Source: Candidatus Nitrosopelagicus sp.
GTDB taxonomy: Archaea; Thermoproteota; Nitrososphaeria; Nitrososphaerales; Nitrosopumilaceae
Direction: 5' to 3'
Assembly (NCBI GenBank): GCA_028345295.1
Contig: JAOMDA010000002.1
Coordinates: forward strand, 62,001 to 126,000
DNA: 64,000 nucleotides
Made by a program: the position numbers and the translations under genes. Of this stretch, positions 27,287 through 36,888 are shown piece after piece. Below the pieces are notes generated by a model that was given only the letters and a program-made list of their open reading frames with translations, was not told the origin of the DNA and did no database searches. Each line of letters starts with the position of its first letter. Position 1 is the first letter of the stretch.

Positions 27287-28234
27287 TTGAATATGATAGA
27301 ACCTGGAAGACCTGTAAAAGACATTTCAATTAGCAAGGATTCTGAAATCAATCAAATTTTCCAAGAAATGGCTGAATCAGGAGGTTTTGAGTCTAGAAAT
27401 ATCACAGAAGGCTTGGAAATACTTTCTAGTATGATTGAAAATCAAGACTGCCTAAAATTTTTATCTTTTATTGGCGCAATAATCTCCACCGGATTCCGAG
27501 GAATAATCAAAGATATGATTAAGAAAAAATGGTTTGATGTTGTTTTTACAACATGTGGTGCACTAGATCATGACATTGCAAGACATTTTTCTAATTACAA
27601 AGAAGGTTCATTTTCTATGGATGATAAAATACTTGCAGAACAAGACATGCACAGGCTTGGAAATATAATTGTGCCATTAGAAAGTTATGGTCCTATAATT
27701 GAAGAAAAAGTACAAAGTGTTCTAGAACAAGTCTATAAAACTGGAAAAAAAGAAATGTCTACAGCTGACATTACAAAAGAACTTGGCAAGATCATGGGTG
27801 AAGATTCATTTCTTTATTGGGCATACAAAAATGACATCAAAGTAATTGTACCTGGAATAATGGATGGTGCAGTAGGGAGTCAAATCTGGATGTTCTCACA
27901 GAAGCATGCAGATTTTAAATTAAACCTCATTGACGATGCAAATTTTATTTCAGGTCTTGTCTTTAAAGCAAAACAATCAGGTGCATTACTTTTAGGCGGT
28001 GGTGTTCCAAAACATCATGCACTTTGGTGGAATCAATATCGTGATGGATTAGATTATGCAGTGTACATAACCACAGCACAAGAATTTGATGGAAGTTCTA
28101 GTGGTGCATTGGTTAAAGAAGCTATTTCATGGGGAAAAGTTACACAGGATGCAAAGCAAACAACAATTCATGCAGAAATCACTACAGTATTCCCATTTAT
28201 TTTCAAAGCATTGTTAAATAGATTAGAGAAATAG
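27287..28234 (+). CDS. dys: Deoxyhypusine synthase
   Basis: TTCGALDHDIARHFSNY, LGGGVPKHH, SGALVKEAISWGKV (catalytic Lys). Confidence 0.85.
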   Translation: MNMIEPGRPVKDISISKDSEINQIFQEMAESGGFESRNITEGLEILSSMIENQDCLKFLSFIGAIISTGFRGIIKDMIKKKWFDVVFTTCGALDHDIARHFSNYKEGSFSMDDKILAEQDMHRLGNIIVPLESYGPIIEEKVQSVLEQVYKTGKKEMSTADITKELGKIMGEDSFLYWAYKNDIKVIVPGIMDGAVGSQIWMFSQKHADFKLNLIDDANFISGLVFKAKQSGALLLGGGVPKHHALWWNQYRDGLDYAVYITTAQEFDGSSSGALVKEAISWGKVTQDAKQTTIHAEITTVFPFIFKALLNRLEK

Positions 28235-28235
28235 T

Positions 28236-28592
28236 ATGGTAAGAAACATCTATGTAGATGGTTCAGGTGGAGCAAAATCAGGATACGGTTTCTTTGTAAA
28301 AGAAACTGGTGAATCTTTCTTTGAAGAAAAACTTGGGATTACAAATAACCAAGCAGAGTATCTTGCAATAATTTCTGCATTAAAGAAAAATGAAAATTTT
28401 GATGATGAAATTACAATTTTCAGTGACTCAAAAAATACAGTAAATCAACTCAATCATGAATTTGCCATAAATAATGAGCAATTACGCACTTTTGCACGTG
28501 AGGCTTGGGCACTAATGGCCAAATTTTCTCATCTAACAATAAAGTGGGTTCCAAGAAGTGAAAATTTAGCAGGAAAAATGCTTGGTAGTTAA
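28236..28592 (+). CDS. RNase HI-like protein
   Basis: IYVDGSGGAKSGYGF, TNNQAEYLAIISAL, IFSDSKNTVNQL. Confidence 0.88.
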   Translation: MVRNIYVDGSGGAKSGYGFFVKETGESFFEEKLGITNNQAEYLAIISALKKNENFDDEITIFSDSKNTVNQLNHEFAINNEQLRTFAREAWALMAKFSHLTIKWVPRSENLAGKMLGS

Positions 28593-28641
28593 AGTGTGAA
28601 TAGCTTTAATTATAGAAAATACTTGGATCAGAAATCATACC

Positions 28642-30744
28642 ATGGCTGAATCTGTTTTCCTTTCCCCAAAATCTATTGCTGTTATCGGTGCTTCTGACAA
28701 AGAAGGCAGTGTAGGTCGTGCAATTACCTCAAATATTATGAAAGGTTATACGGGTACAGTTTTTCCTATTAGCCCAACAAGAGATACAGTATTTGATCAA
28801 AAAGCATACAAAAGCGTCTTAGACGTTCCAGATGAAATTGATTTGGCTGTTATAATTACAAAAAATACCATAGTTCCAACTGTATTAGAAGAATGTGGTA
28901 AAAAGAAAATTCAAGGAGCTATTGTCATCACTGCTGGTTTCAAGGAAGTAGATGAAGAAGGCAAAAAATTGGAAGAACAACTAAAAGACATAGCAAAAAA
29001 ATACAACTTGCAAGTAATTGGACCAAACTGTCTAGGTGTTATGAATCTAGATCCACAAACAATGATGAATTCAACTTTCCTCAAAATAACTCCAAAATCT
29101 GGTGAAATCGCTCTTGTATCTCAAAGTGGAGCAATATGTGCAGCATTAGTTGAGGATGCAAGTGCACAAGGAATTGGTTTTTCTGCAGTTATTAGTATGG
29201 GAAACAAAGCAGATATGACAGAAATAGATGTACTAAAAATGCTTGCTGAACATGAGCAAACAAAAGTTATTGTCATGTATCTTGAAGATATGGGTAACGG
29301 ACAAGAGTTTCTTAAAGTCTGTAAACAAATTACAAAACTAAATGCAGTAAAGAAACCAGTTTTAGTTTTAAAATCAGGTAGGAGTCCTGAAGGTGCAAAA
29401 GCAGCAATGTCTCATACTGGTGCTTTAATGGGATCAGATGAAATCTATGATGCATTACTACAACAATCTGGTGCAATTAGGGTTGACACTATGGAAGAAT
29501 TATTTGATTATGCTACAGCATTCTCAAAGCAGCCACTTCCTATAGAAGGAGATCTTGTAATTGTATCGAACGCTGGTGGACCAGCAATTATTTCAACTGA
29601 TTCATGCTCAAAACTTGGAATTAAAATGGCAAAGATTGAAGAGATTCGTCCAAAAATTGATGCAGTAATTCCTCCATGGGGAAGTTCAAGAAACCCTGTT
29701 GATATTGTAGGTGATGCAGATTTTAATAGATTTGAAAATGTGCTAAATGAAGTTTTACAGCACAAAAATGTTGGTTCTGTAATCTCAATGTGTACACCCT
29801 CTGCTACTCTTGATTATGATAAACTTGCTGAAGTGATTGTTAAGATGTCAAAAAAATACAAAAAAACAATGCTTGCAAGCTTGATGGGTCTTGATGAAGG
29901 AATTACAAATAGAGAAATACTTGCTGCAGGGGATGTTCCTTACTATACATATGCAGAAGGTTCTATACGTGCACTAAAAGCCATGCTTAGGTTTGTAGAT
30001 TGGGTCAAATCACCAGATGGAAATATTACAAAATTTGAAGTTGATAAGGATAAAGCTCAAAGCATTTTTGATAAAGTAAAGGAAGAAGGAAGAACTAATC
30101 TTCTGGAAGATGAAGGAAGAGAAATCTTAGATGCATATGGATTTCCACTTCCACAAAGCGTTGTTGCAACCACAGAAGACGAAGCTGTTGCTGCTGCAAA
30201 TAAAATAGGATATCCAATTGTAATGAAGATCTCATCTCCACAAATTGTTCATAAATCAGATGCTGGTGGTGTAAAAGTTAATCTCACAAATGACGACGAG
30301 ACTCGTGATGGTTTCAAAACAATAATGGATAATGCAAGAAAATATGATAGTAACGCGGACATAAAAGGAGTTTTGATTGTTGAAATGGTAAAGGGCGGAA
30401 AAGAGATGATTATTGGATCAAAACTTGAACCTGGAATGGGTCCTGTAGTTATGCTCGGTATGGGTGGAATCTATGTTGAAATTTTGAAAGATGTAACCTT
30501 TAGACTTGCACCACTAACTGACCAAGAAGCAAATGATATGATTTCCTCTATTAAAACTAAAAAATTGTTAGATGGAGTTAGAGGAGAAGAGCCTTCTGAT
30601 ATCAATAAACTCTCTGAATGTATTCAACGATTATCACAACTTGTTAGTGATTTCAAAGAAATCAAAGAATTAGACATGAATCCAGTACTGGTAATGGAAA
30701 AAGGACAAGGTTGTAAAATTCTAGATGTGCGGATAGGCATATAA
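28642..30744 (+). CDS. ADP-forming acyl-CoA synthetase (4-hydroxybutyryl-CoA synthetase of thaumarchaeal HP/HB cycle)
   Basis: Full-length ACD: SIAVIGASDKEGSVG, GPNCLGVMN, SHTGALMGSDE, C-terminal ATP-grasp; adjacent to 4-HB-CoA dehydratase. Confidence 0.88.
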   Translation: MAESVFLSPKSIAVIGASDKEGSVGRAITSNIMKGYTGTVFPISPTRDTVFDQKAYKSVLDVPDEIDLAVIITKNTIVPTVLEECGKKKIQGAIVITAGFKEVDEEGKKLEEQLKDIAKKYNLQVIGPNCLGVMNLDPQTMMNSTFLKITPKSGEIALVSQSGAICAALVEDASAQGIGFSAVISMGNKADMTEIDVLKMLAEHEQTKVIVMYLEDMGNGQEFLKVCKQITKLNAVKKPVLVLKSGRSPEGAKAAMSHTGALMGSDEIYDALLQQSGAIRVDTMEELFDYATAFSKQPLPIEGDLVIVSNAGGPAIISTDSCSKLGIKMAKIEEIRPKIDAVIPPWGSSRNPVDIVGDADFNRFENVLNEVLQHKNVGSVISMCTPSATLDYDKLAEVIVKMSKKYKKTMLASLMGLDEGITNREILAAGDVPYYTYAEGSIRALKAMLRFVDWVKSPDGNITKFEVDKDKAQSIFDKVKEEGRTNLLEDEGREILDAYGFPLPQSVVATTEDEAVAAANKIGYPIVMKISSPQIVHKSDAGGVKVNLTNDDETRDGFKTIMDNARKYDSNADIKGVLIVEMVKGGKEMIIGSKLEPGMGPVVMLGMGGIYVEILKDVTFRLAPLTDQEANDMISSIKTKKLLDGVRGEEPSDINKLSECIQRLSQLVSDFKEIKELDMNPVLVMEKGQGCKILDVRIGI

Positions 30745-30806
30745 AATTAGGCAAAGCTATAACGGAAACTCTTTAATTATTTATAACATGATGTCGTACT
30801 GTAGTT

Positions 30807-32330
30807 ATGCAAAAAACAGTTAGACCAATAAGAACAGGCGAAGAATACATTGAAAGTTTACGTGGTCGCGATCTCAAAGTCTATCTCTTTGGTGAATTAG
30901 TAAAAGAACCTGTTGATCACCCAATAATTAGACCTTCAATCAATGCAGTTGCAAAAACATATGATCTTGCAGTAGAAGAAGAGGAACTTGCATTCCCAAA
31001 ATCATCAATTTCTGGAGAACATGTAAATCGCTTCTTGCATATTGCTGAAAGCGCACAAGATTTAGTTTTACAAAATAAAATGCAGCGAAAATTGGGCCAG
31101 CTTACTGGTACTTGCTTTCAGAGATGCGTTGGAATGGATGCATTAAATTCGTTACATTCTACAACATTTGAAATTGACGAAAAACATGGAACAAAATATC
31201 ATGATAGACTACTAGAATTTATCAAAAAGGTACAACATGAGAACTTGGTTATTGGTGGTGCAATGACTGATGTTAAAGGAGATAGAAGTCTTGCACCAAG
31301 TGAACAAGAAGATCCTGATTTGTTTGTGCATATTGTAAAAAGGGATGAAAAAGGAGTTTACATTACTGGCGCTAAAGCACATCAAACTGGTACAATTAAC
31401 TCACATTGGATGATTGTAATGCCAACCATGCGATTACAAGAAAATGATAAAGATTACGCAATTGTTGGTGCAATTCCTGTAGATGCTCCTGGCATCAAGT
31501 ATATCTATGGTAGACAGTCGTGTGATACTCGTAGTATGGAACCAGGAGACATAGACGTAGGTAACTCTGAATATGGTGGACAAGAAACTATGGTTATTCT
31601 TGATAATGTATTCATTCCAAATGAATTAATCTTCATGGATGGGGAATACGATTTTGCAGCAATGCTAGTTGAAAGATTCACATGTTATCACAGAAGAAGT
31701 TATGTTTGTAAAACTGGTTTGGGTGATGTGTTAATTGGTGCAGCAGCTGCAGTAGCAGATTACAATGGAGTACCAAAAGTATCACATATTAAAGATAAAA
31801 TTATTGAGATGACACATCTTAACGAGTCAATTTATGCTGCAGGAATATCTTCATCATATCAAGCTCAGAAAATGAAATCAGGTGTTTTCTTGAACGATGA
31901 CATGCTAGCAAATGTATGTAAGCATAATGTAACACGTTTTCCATATGAAATTGGTAGACTTGCACAGGATATTGCAGGTGGTTTACTAGTAACACTACCA
32001 TCAGAGGCTGAATTAAGAAGTCCTGAGACTGGTCCTATACTAAAAAAATATCTCAAAGCAAAGTCAGGAGCTGAAGTTGAAAATAGAATGCGAGTTTTGC
32101 GTCTAATTGAAAACATGACAATGGGCAGAAACGCAGTTGGTTATTTGACTGAATCAATGCATGGTGCAGGTTCTCCTCAAGCACAAAGAATACAGATTGC
32201 GCGTCAAATGCAATTAGGATATAAGAAAAAACTAGCTAAAGATTTAGCAAAAGTTAAGGGAGAAAACGAAGAAATCAAGGAAAGTTCTGAATATTTTCAA
32301 CGCGTCTTCAAATTAGATAATAGAGAATAA
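30807..32330 (+). CDS. 4-hydroxybutyryl-CoA dehydratase (vinylacetyl-CoA delta-isomerase family)
   Basis: TGEEYIESLRGRDLKVYLFGELV; HpaB/AbfD family with Cys/His Fe-S ligands region. Confidence 0.93.
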   Translation: MQKTVRPIRTGEEYIESLRGRDLKVYLFGELVKEPVDHPIIRPSINAVAKTYDLAVEEEELAFPKSSISGEHVNRFLHIAESAQDLVLQNKMQRKLGQLTGTCFQRCVGMDALNSLHSTTFEIDEKHGTKYHDRLLEFIKKVQHENLVIGGAMTDVKGDRSLAPSEQEDPDLFVHIVKRDEKGVYITGAKAHQTGTINSHWMIVMPTMRLQENDKDYAIVGAIPVDAPGIKYIYGRQSCDTRSMEPGDIDVGNSEYGGQETMVILDNVFIPNELIFMDGEYDFAAMLVERFTCYHRRSYVCKTGLGDVLIGAAAAVADYNGVPKVSHIKDKIIEMTHLNESIYAAGISSSYQAQKMKSGVFLNDDMLANVCKHNVTRFPYEIGRLAQDIAGGLLVTLPSEAELRSPETGPILKKYLKAKSGAEVENRMRVLRLIENMTMGRNAVGYLTESMHGAGSPQAQRIQIARQMQLGYKKKLAKDLAKVKGENEEIKESSEYFQRVFKLDNRE

Positions 32331-32331
32331 A

Positions 32332-33099
32332 CTATCTTTCATCTTCAGATTTTGTATCGTTAGAATTATCCATCTCAGATTCATGTGGTTCATCTGTTTT
32401 TTCTACGTATTCTTTATCTACACCAATATCTGGAATCTCATTATTTTCTGATTCTGTCTCATCTTTTTTTTCTACGTATTCTTTATCTACACCAATATCT
32501 GGAATCTCATTATTTTCTGATTCTGTCTCATCTTTTTTGGCAGTATGTGAAAATGTAATTTCTTCTTTCTTTTTTGCAAAATGTCTCATTACCATAACGC
32601 CAATAATAATTGCAATTATGATATAATTGACTGGAGGTTGTAATATCTTAGTAATATATCCTACTTGTGGAACTGTGTATTCAACTATTCCAATGTATTC
32701 TTTTTCAGTAATGGGAAAATCTATGCCTTGAATTGAACTAGGATTATTATCTCCTCTTGTTCTAACAATCTTTGGGTCATCTTCCATTATTAGATCAACT
32801 CTATGGACAATCACCCTTTCTTCACCGCCTGGTTCCCCATTCAGATATTTTTCATATTTTGCTGGAGAGAAAAACACAATGATATCACCTCTTTTAATAT
32901 CTTCAAATGGTATATTTCCTCGAACTACTATAACATCATAAACCTCAAGTGTTGGAATCATACTTCCACTAGAAACAACATAAAATGGATTTGCTGTACC
33001 GAAAATAAGTTGTAAACCTACCCAAATAACTAGTACTACAATTCCTACAATAATTATATCTTTAATAATTTTCTTTGAACCCAAATTATGATTCGTCAT
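32332..33099 (-). CDS. Archaeal signal peptidase I with repetitive acidic C-terminal tail
   Basis: VSSGSMIPTLEVYDVIVV, KRGDIIVF, VIVHRVD, TRGDNN boxes. Confidence 0.9.
   Translation of the reverse strand: MTNHNLGSKKIIKDIIIVGIVVLVIWVGLQLIFGTANPFYVVSSGSMIPTLEVYDVIVVRGNIPFEDIKRGDIIVFFSPAKYEKYLNGEPGGEERVIVHRVDLIMEDDPKIVRTRGDNNPSSIQGIDFPITEKEYIGIVEYTVPQVGYITKILQPPVNYIIIAIIIGVMVMRHFAKKKEEITFSHTAKKDETESENNEIPDIGVDKEYVEKKDETESENNEIPDIGVDKEYVEKTDEPHESEMDNSNDTKSEDER
32401..32538. repeat. Two copies of a 69-bp in-frame tandem repeat (23-aa unit)
   Basis: Encodes KKDETESENNEIPDIGVDKEYVE twice, with apparently identical DNA. Confidence 0.95.
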
Positions 33100-33132
33100 T
33101 AAGTTAGTAAGATAAATCTTACCTGTAGAAAT

Positions 33133-33897
33133 CTATAATTGTGTTCCACACATCTCACAGAATTTAGAATCAGGCTTATTATCAAAATTACAATCAGAAC
33201 ATCTTGCTCCTTCTCCTACTTTTGCTGTTGATACTTGAGCCACATTTTTATCATTTTTTCCTAAAAATATTACTTCACCTACAGTACCAATCCTAGCCCA
33301 GTTTACACTTACATCATTTCCTTCCTTATCAGAAATTACAAGAATTAATGTTTGTGTTGAATCAACACCAACTTGTTTTGCAATTCCAATCTTTTTTGCA
33401 TTTTCATCAAAAACTTCCATTCCCATAATCGATCTAAAAGTTGAATCAACTGGATTTGTTTGACTAATAATCTCATTCTGAACTGATGTATCAGTTTCTG
33501 TAAAATTAGTAAAGTCTGATAATGATGATTCCTGATTTTCTTCAATTGGATTTGCTAAACCTACTTCTAATTGTTCATCAGTTTTTTTAAATTCTCTATA
33601 TTCGGCAATTGTACCACTACATTCATTGCAAGTGTATGTTCCTCTTTCAACTAGAATTAAATTCTCAGCAACTTCTTCATTCGGATTCTCAAATTCAATA
33701 TTTGGACTTCCATCAAATTCTCTTTCACAACTATTGCAGGAATATTTTGATATTTGCTCAGAGTTTAATCTTCCAATAGGTGCCAAAAAAAGATCTGGGC
33801 CTCCTAGATTTCCCTTACTTTGCTGTTGATCAGTAACTTTAGCCATAACAAATCCACCAGAACCTCTAAGTTTTTTCAATCGTAGTTCCGAACTCAT
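33133..33897 (-). CDS. Zinc-ribbon protein with PRC-barrel-like middle domain
   Basis: CNSC...CNEC, C-terminal CSDCNFDNKPDSKFCEMCGTQL; MGMEVFDENAKKIGIAKQVGVD PRC-like. Confidence 0.7.
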   Translation of the reverse strand: MSSELRLKKLRGSGGFVMAKVTDQQQSKGNLGGPDLFLAPIGRLNSEQISKYSCNSCEREFDGSPNIEFENPNEEVAENLILVERGTYTCNECSGTIAEYREFKKTDEQLEVGLANPIEENQESSLSDFTNFTETDTSVQNEIISQTNPVDSTFRSIMGMEVFDENAKKIGIAKQVGVDSTQTLILVISDKEGNDVSVNWARIGTVGEVIFLGKNDKNVAQVSTAKVGEGARCSDCNFDNKPDSKFCEMCGTQL

Positions 33898-34020
33898 GTT
33901 CTCAATAAATTATTTTGGTCATTTAAGTATATTTTTAAAAGAATTTGAATTTTAAATTAACATCATTGTAGAATTATGTGAACATTTTTACATATGCATA
34001 TATGACAATTTCTGATTATC

Positions 34021-34353
34021 ATGGGAATTACACAGATATCTGATGCAAAAACATGGGAAACCGATGTAATAAGTTCTGATAAACCTGTCTTTGTGGACTT
34101 TTGGGCGGAATGGTGTGGACCTTGTAGAATGGTTGGACCTGTAGTAGAAGAACTTGCAGGTGACTATGAGGGAAGAGTAAATTTCGTAAAAGTAAATGTT
34201 GATCAGGCTAGTGAACTAGCCTCAAAATACAATGTGTTCAGCATTCCAACTCTTATTCTACTAAATAGGGGTGAAATAATTGCCCAGCAAGTTGGTGCAG
34301 GTTCAAAAGAAACTTATCAAAACATGATTGATAGAGCACTAGAAAAAATTTAG
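34021..34353 (+). CDS. trxA: Thioredoxin
   Basis: FVDFWAEWCGPCRMVGP. Confidence 0.95.
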   Translation: MGITQISDAKTWETDVISSDKPVFVDFWAEWCGPCRMVGPVVEELAGDYEGRVNFVKVNVDQASELASKYNVFSIPTLILLNRGEIIAQQVGAGSKETYQNMIDRALEKI

Positions 34354-34415
34354 GCTCTACTAATTTTCTTCTTTTTATTCTAAACTATTAATATTACAAT
34401 TATCCAGTTTAGTTT

Positions 34416-34943
34416 ATGTCACTAGGAGAAATTGATACATTAAATCTCACTTTCGAAAAGCTACAAGCATTATTTGACGAATCTCAAGGATATTATGAGT
34501 CGTTTCTTGATGCAAATAATTTGTACAAGGCAGGAAAACTTTCAGACAAAGAGTTCTTTCAAAAATTAGGTGACTATACAGTTGCTTATTCTGCATTGGA
34601 GTTTTTAGGAATCAAAACACTAATGGAAATGAAAAAAACACTTGATAAGGTTGCAAGTGGATCTTCTACTGGTACACAATCTCCTGGCTTAATGCCTGGA
34701 ATGGGACAACCTGGAATGATGCCAGGTATGAATCCAAGTGCACGTGTTGGTACTGCAGATAATCCTGTTGGAGGACCTCCTTCTATAATGTCTGCACCTG
34801 ATGCATTTAATCAACCCGGAACTCTACCATCTCCTGATCCTTCTTTATTACCTCAAAAAGAAACTAGTGGAAATTGTACTTCATGTGGTGCAGGCTTAAG
34901 ACCTAATGCAAAATTCTGTACCAAATGTGGTACCAAACTGTAA
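34416..34943 (+). CDS. Hypothetical protein with PGM-rich linker and C-terminal zinc ribbon
   Basis: C-term CTSCGAGLRPNAKFCTKCGTKL. Confidence 0.7.
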   Translation: MSLGEIDTLNLTFEKLQALFDESQGYYESFLDANNLYKAGKLSDKEFFQKLGDYTVAYSALEFLGIKTLMEMKKTLDKVASGSSTGTQSPGLMPGMGQPGMMPGMNPSARVGTADNPVGGPPSIMSAPDAFNQPGTLPSPDPSLLPQKETSGNCTSCGAGLRPNAKFCTKCGTKL

Positions 34944-34947
34944 TTTT

Positions 34948-35313
34948 CTAAATTAAATTAGTTCCACATTCTCTGCAAAATTTAGCTGAGGAAGAATTCT
35001 TTCCACCACACTCTGGACAAAATTGTTCTGAATCTGATGAATCATCAGAATTGGCACTACCATACAATCCACTTCCTAATACAGCACCAGTTGGAACATA
35101 TTTTTCATCATCAATAATTTCAACTGGAGCAAAATCTTTTTCTTCAATATATGTTAATAATCTAGGAATACCATCATCTTTGTTCTCCGGATCTGGTACC
35201 ATATCCCCTAACCAAAATGAAAACCGCATCAAAGTTAATTCTGGTGTAGAAAATGCAAGTGTGTGACTTGACATGTAATCATTTGCAGCTTCTTTTCCAT
35301 TGAATACTTTCAT
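34948..35313 (-). CDS. Hypothetical protein with C-terminal zinc ribbon
   Basis: CPECGGKNSSSAKFCRECGTNLI. Confidence 0.7.
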   Translation of the reverse strand: MKVFNGKEAANDYMSSHTLAFSTPELTLMRFSFWLGDMVPDPENKDDGIPRLLTYIEEKDFAPVEIIDDEKYVPTGAVLGSGLYGSANSDDSSDSEQFCPECGGKNSSSAKFCRECGTNLI

Positions 35314-35354
35314 GAATTAATTGTTTTATGTTTATGTATAATGTTTTCGAGAAA

Positions 35355-35426
35355 TGGACCGAGAGGGAATCGAACCCTCGACATCCACGTTGCGAACGTG
35401 GCATTATACCCCTAAACCATCGGCCC
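35355..35426 (-). tRNA. tRNA-Ala (CGC)
   Basis: GGGCCGATGGTTTAGGGGTATAATGCCACGTTCGCAACGTGGATGTCGAGGGTTCGATTCCCTCTCGGTCC; G3:U70 and anticodon CGC. Confidence 0.94.
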
Positions 35427-35499
35427 TAACTTTTATGATTTTTATTGAATGTATATTCATTTACTCAACTAATATAATGATAAAATCATCATAATAATT

Positions 35500-36888
35500 A
35501 TGACATATGATACTGTTATAGTAGACTCACATGTTGTACATCAATCAGGAATAATAGAGAAGAATATTGTAATTGATGAGGGTAAAATTGTAGCATTTAC
35601 AACAGACATTCCATCATGTGACAAAAAAATTAATGCTATGGATTTAGTTAGCATTCCAGGTTTGATTGATACACATATGCACTATGGTGTTTATTCTCCA
35701 ATTGAAAGAGCTGCTACAACAGAATCCCATGCTGCAGCAATTGGTGGAGTAACTACAATGATGAGAATGTTACGATTAGATGGTTCATTCAGTACTAATC
35801 TTGAACAACAACTTAAGGCAAGTTCTGATTCACATTATGTTGATTACGCAATTCATGCATCAATCTTTAATCAAGATCAAATTGAAGAAATGAAGTTATG
35901 TGTTGAAAAAGGAATTACATCTTTCAAGCTCTACATGAATCTTGGTGGTGAAATTGGACATGTTTACATGGAAATGAAACCAGGAGAAACAAAACTAATT
36001 GAATCACATGTTGAAGTAAATGATAACGTTCTTGAAAATGTTGTTAAAAATGCATCAAAATTAAAATGTCCTGTATTAGTTCATGCAGAAGATTATCAAG
36101 AATGTGAATGTGGTATCAAAACTGCAAAAGAAAAGAACCGTGATGGATTAAATGCTTGGTCTGAAAGTCGTTCACCTGATTCTGAAGTAAAATCAATTAA
36201 AAAAATTTCTGAATACGCAAGAAAATATGATTCAGTAATTTACTTTGTTCATATTGGCTCCACAAGTGCATTAGAACAAATAAGAACTGAAAGGCAAAGT
36301 GGAACAAAAATTTTTGTGGAAACCTGTCCTCATTATCTTACTTTATCACATGAAACACAAAAGGGATATCTTGCTAAAGTTATGCCGCCAATCAGAACTC
36401 AAAATGATGTTAATTCCGTATGGGAAGCAATTAATCAAAATCAAATTAATACAATAGGAACTGATCATGTAGCTAATCAATTAAAACTAAAAACTGATGG
36501 TGATAGTGTTTGGGATGCACTAGCTGGTTTTCCTGGAGTAGGAACACTTTTGCCAATCTTGCTTAGTGAGGGTGTTAACAAGAACAAACTTTCTCTAAAT
36601 CAGTTAATCGAACTGACAAGTTTTAATGCATCAAAAATATTTGGTATGACCTCTAAGGGCAGTATTGAAATTGGTTATGATGCTGATATTGCCATTATAG
36701 ATATGAAAAAAGAACAAAAAGTAGACCCTTTTCTTTTTGGCGGTTTTTCTGATTATCTGGTTTATGATGGTTGGAATCTCAAAGGCTGGCCAGTGAAAAC
36801 AATTGTTAGAGGTGAAACAATATCTGAAGACTTTGAAGTTATTGGTAGACGTGGATTTGGGAAATTAGTACCTAGAACTCTAAGTTAA
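35500..36888 (+). CDS. Dihydroorotase/dihydropyrimidinase-type cyclic amidohydrolase
   Basis: SIPGLIDTHMHYG, carbamylated Lys region SFKLYMN, VHAED, GTDHV metal ligands. Confidence 0.85.
   Translation: MTYDTVIVDSHVVHQSGIIEKNIVIDEGKIVAFTTDIPSCDKKINAMDLVSIPGLIDTHMHYGVYSPIERAATTESHAAAIGGVTTMMRMLRLDGSFSTNLEQQLKASSDSHYVDYAIHASIFNQDQIEEMKLCVEKGITSFKLYMNLGGEIGHVYMEMKPGETKLIESHVEVNDNVLENVVKNASKLKCPVLVHAEDYQECECGIKTAKEKNRDGLNAWSESRSPDSEVKSIKKISEYARKYDSVIYFVHIGSTSALEQIRTERQSGTKIFVETCPHYLTLSHETQKGYLAKVMPPIRTQNDVNSVWEAINQNQINTIGTDHVANQLKLKTDGDSVWDALAGFPGVGTLLPILLSEGVNKNKLSLNQLIELTSFNASKIFGMTSKGSIEIGYDADIAIIDMKKEQKVDPFLFGGFSDYLVYDGWNLKGWPVKTIVRGETISEDFEVIGRRGFGKLVPRTLS

Noticed and set aside
32401-32538. 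Possible CRISPR from the 69-bp repeats
   Set aside because: Only two adjacent copies without spacers, in frame within a coding sequence.
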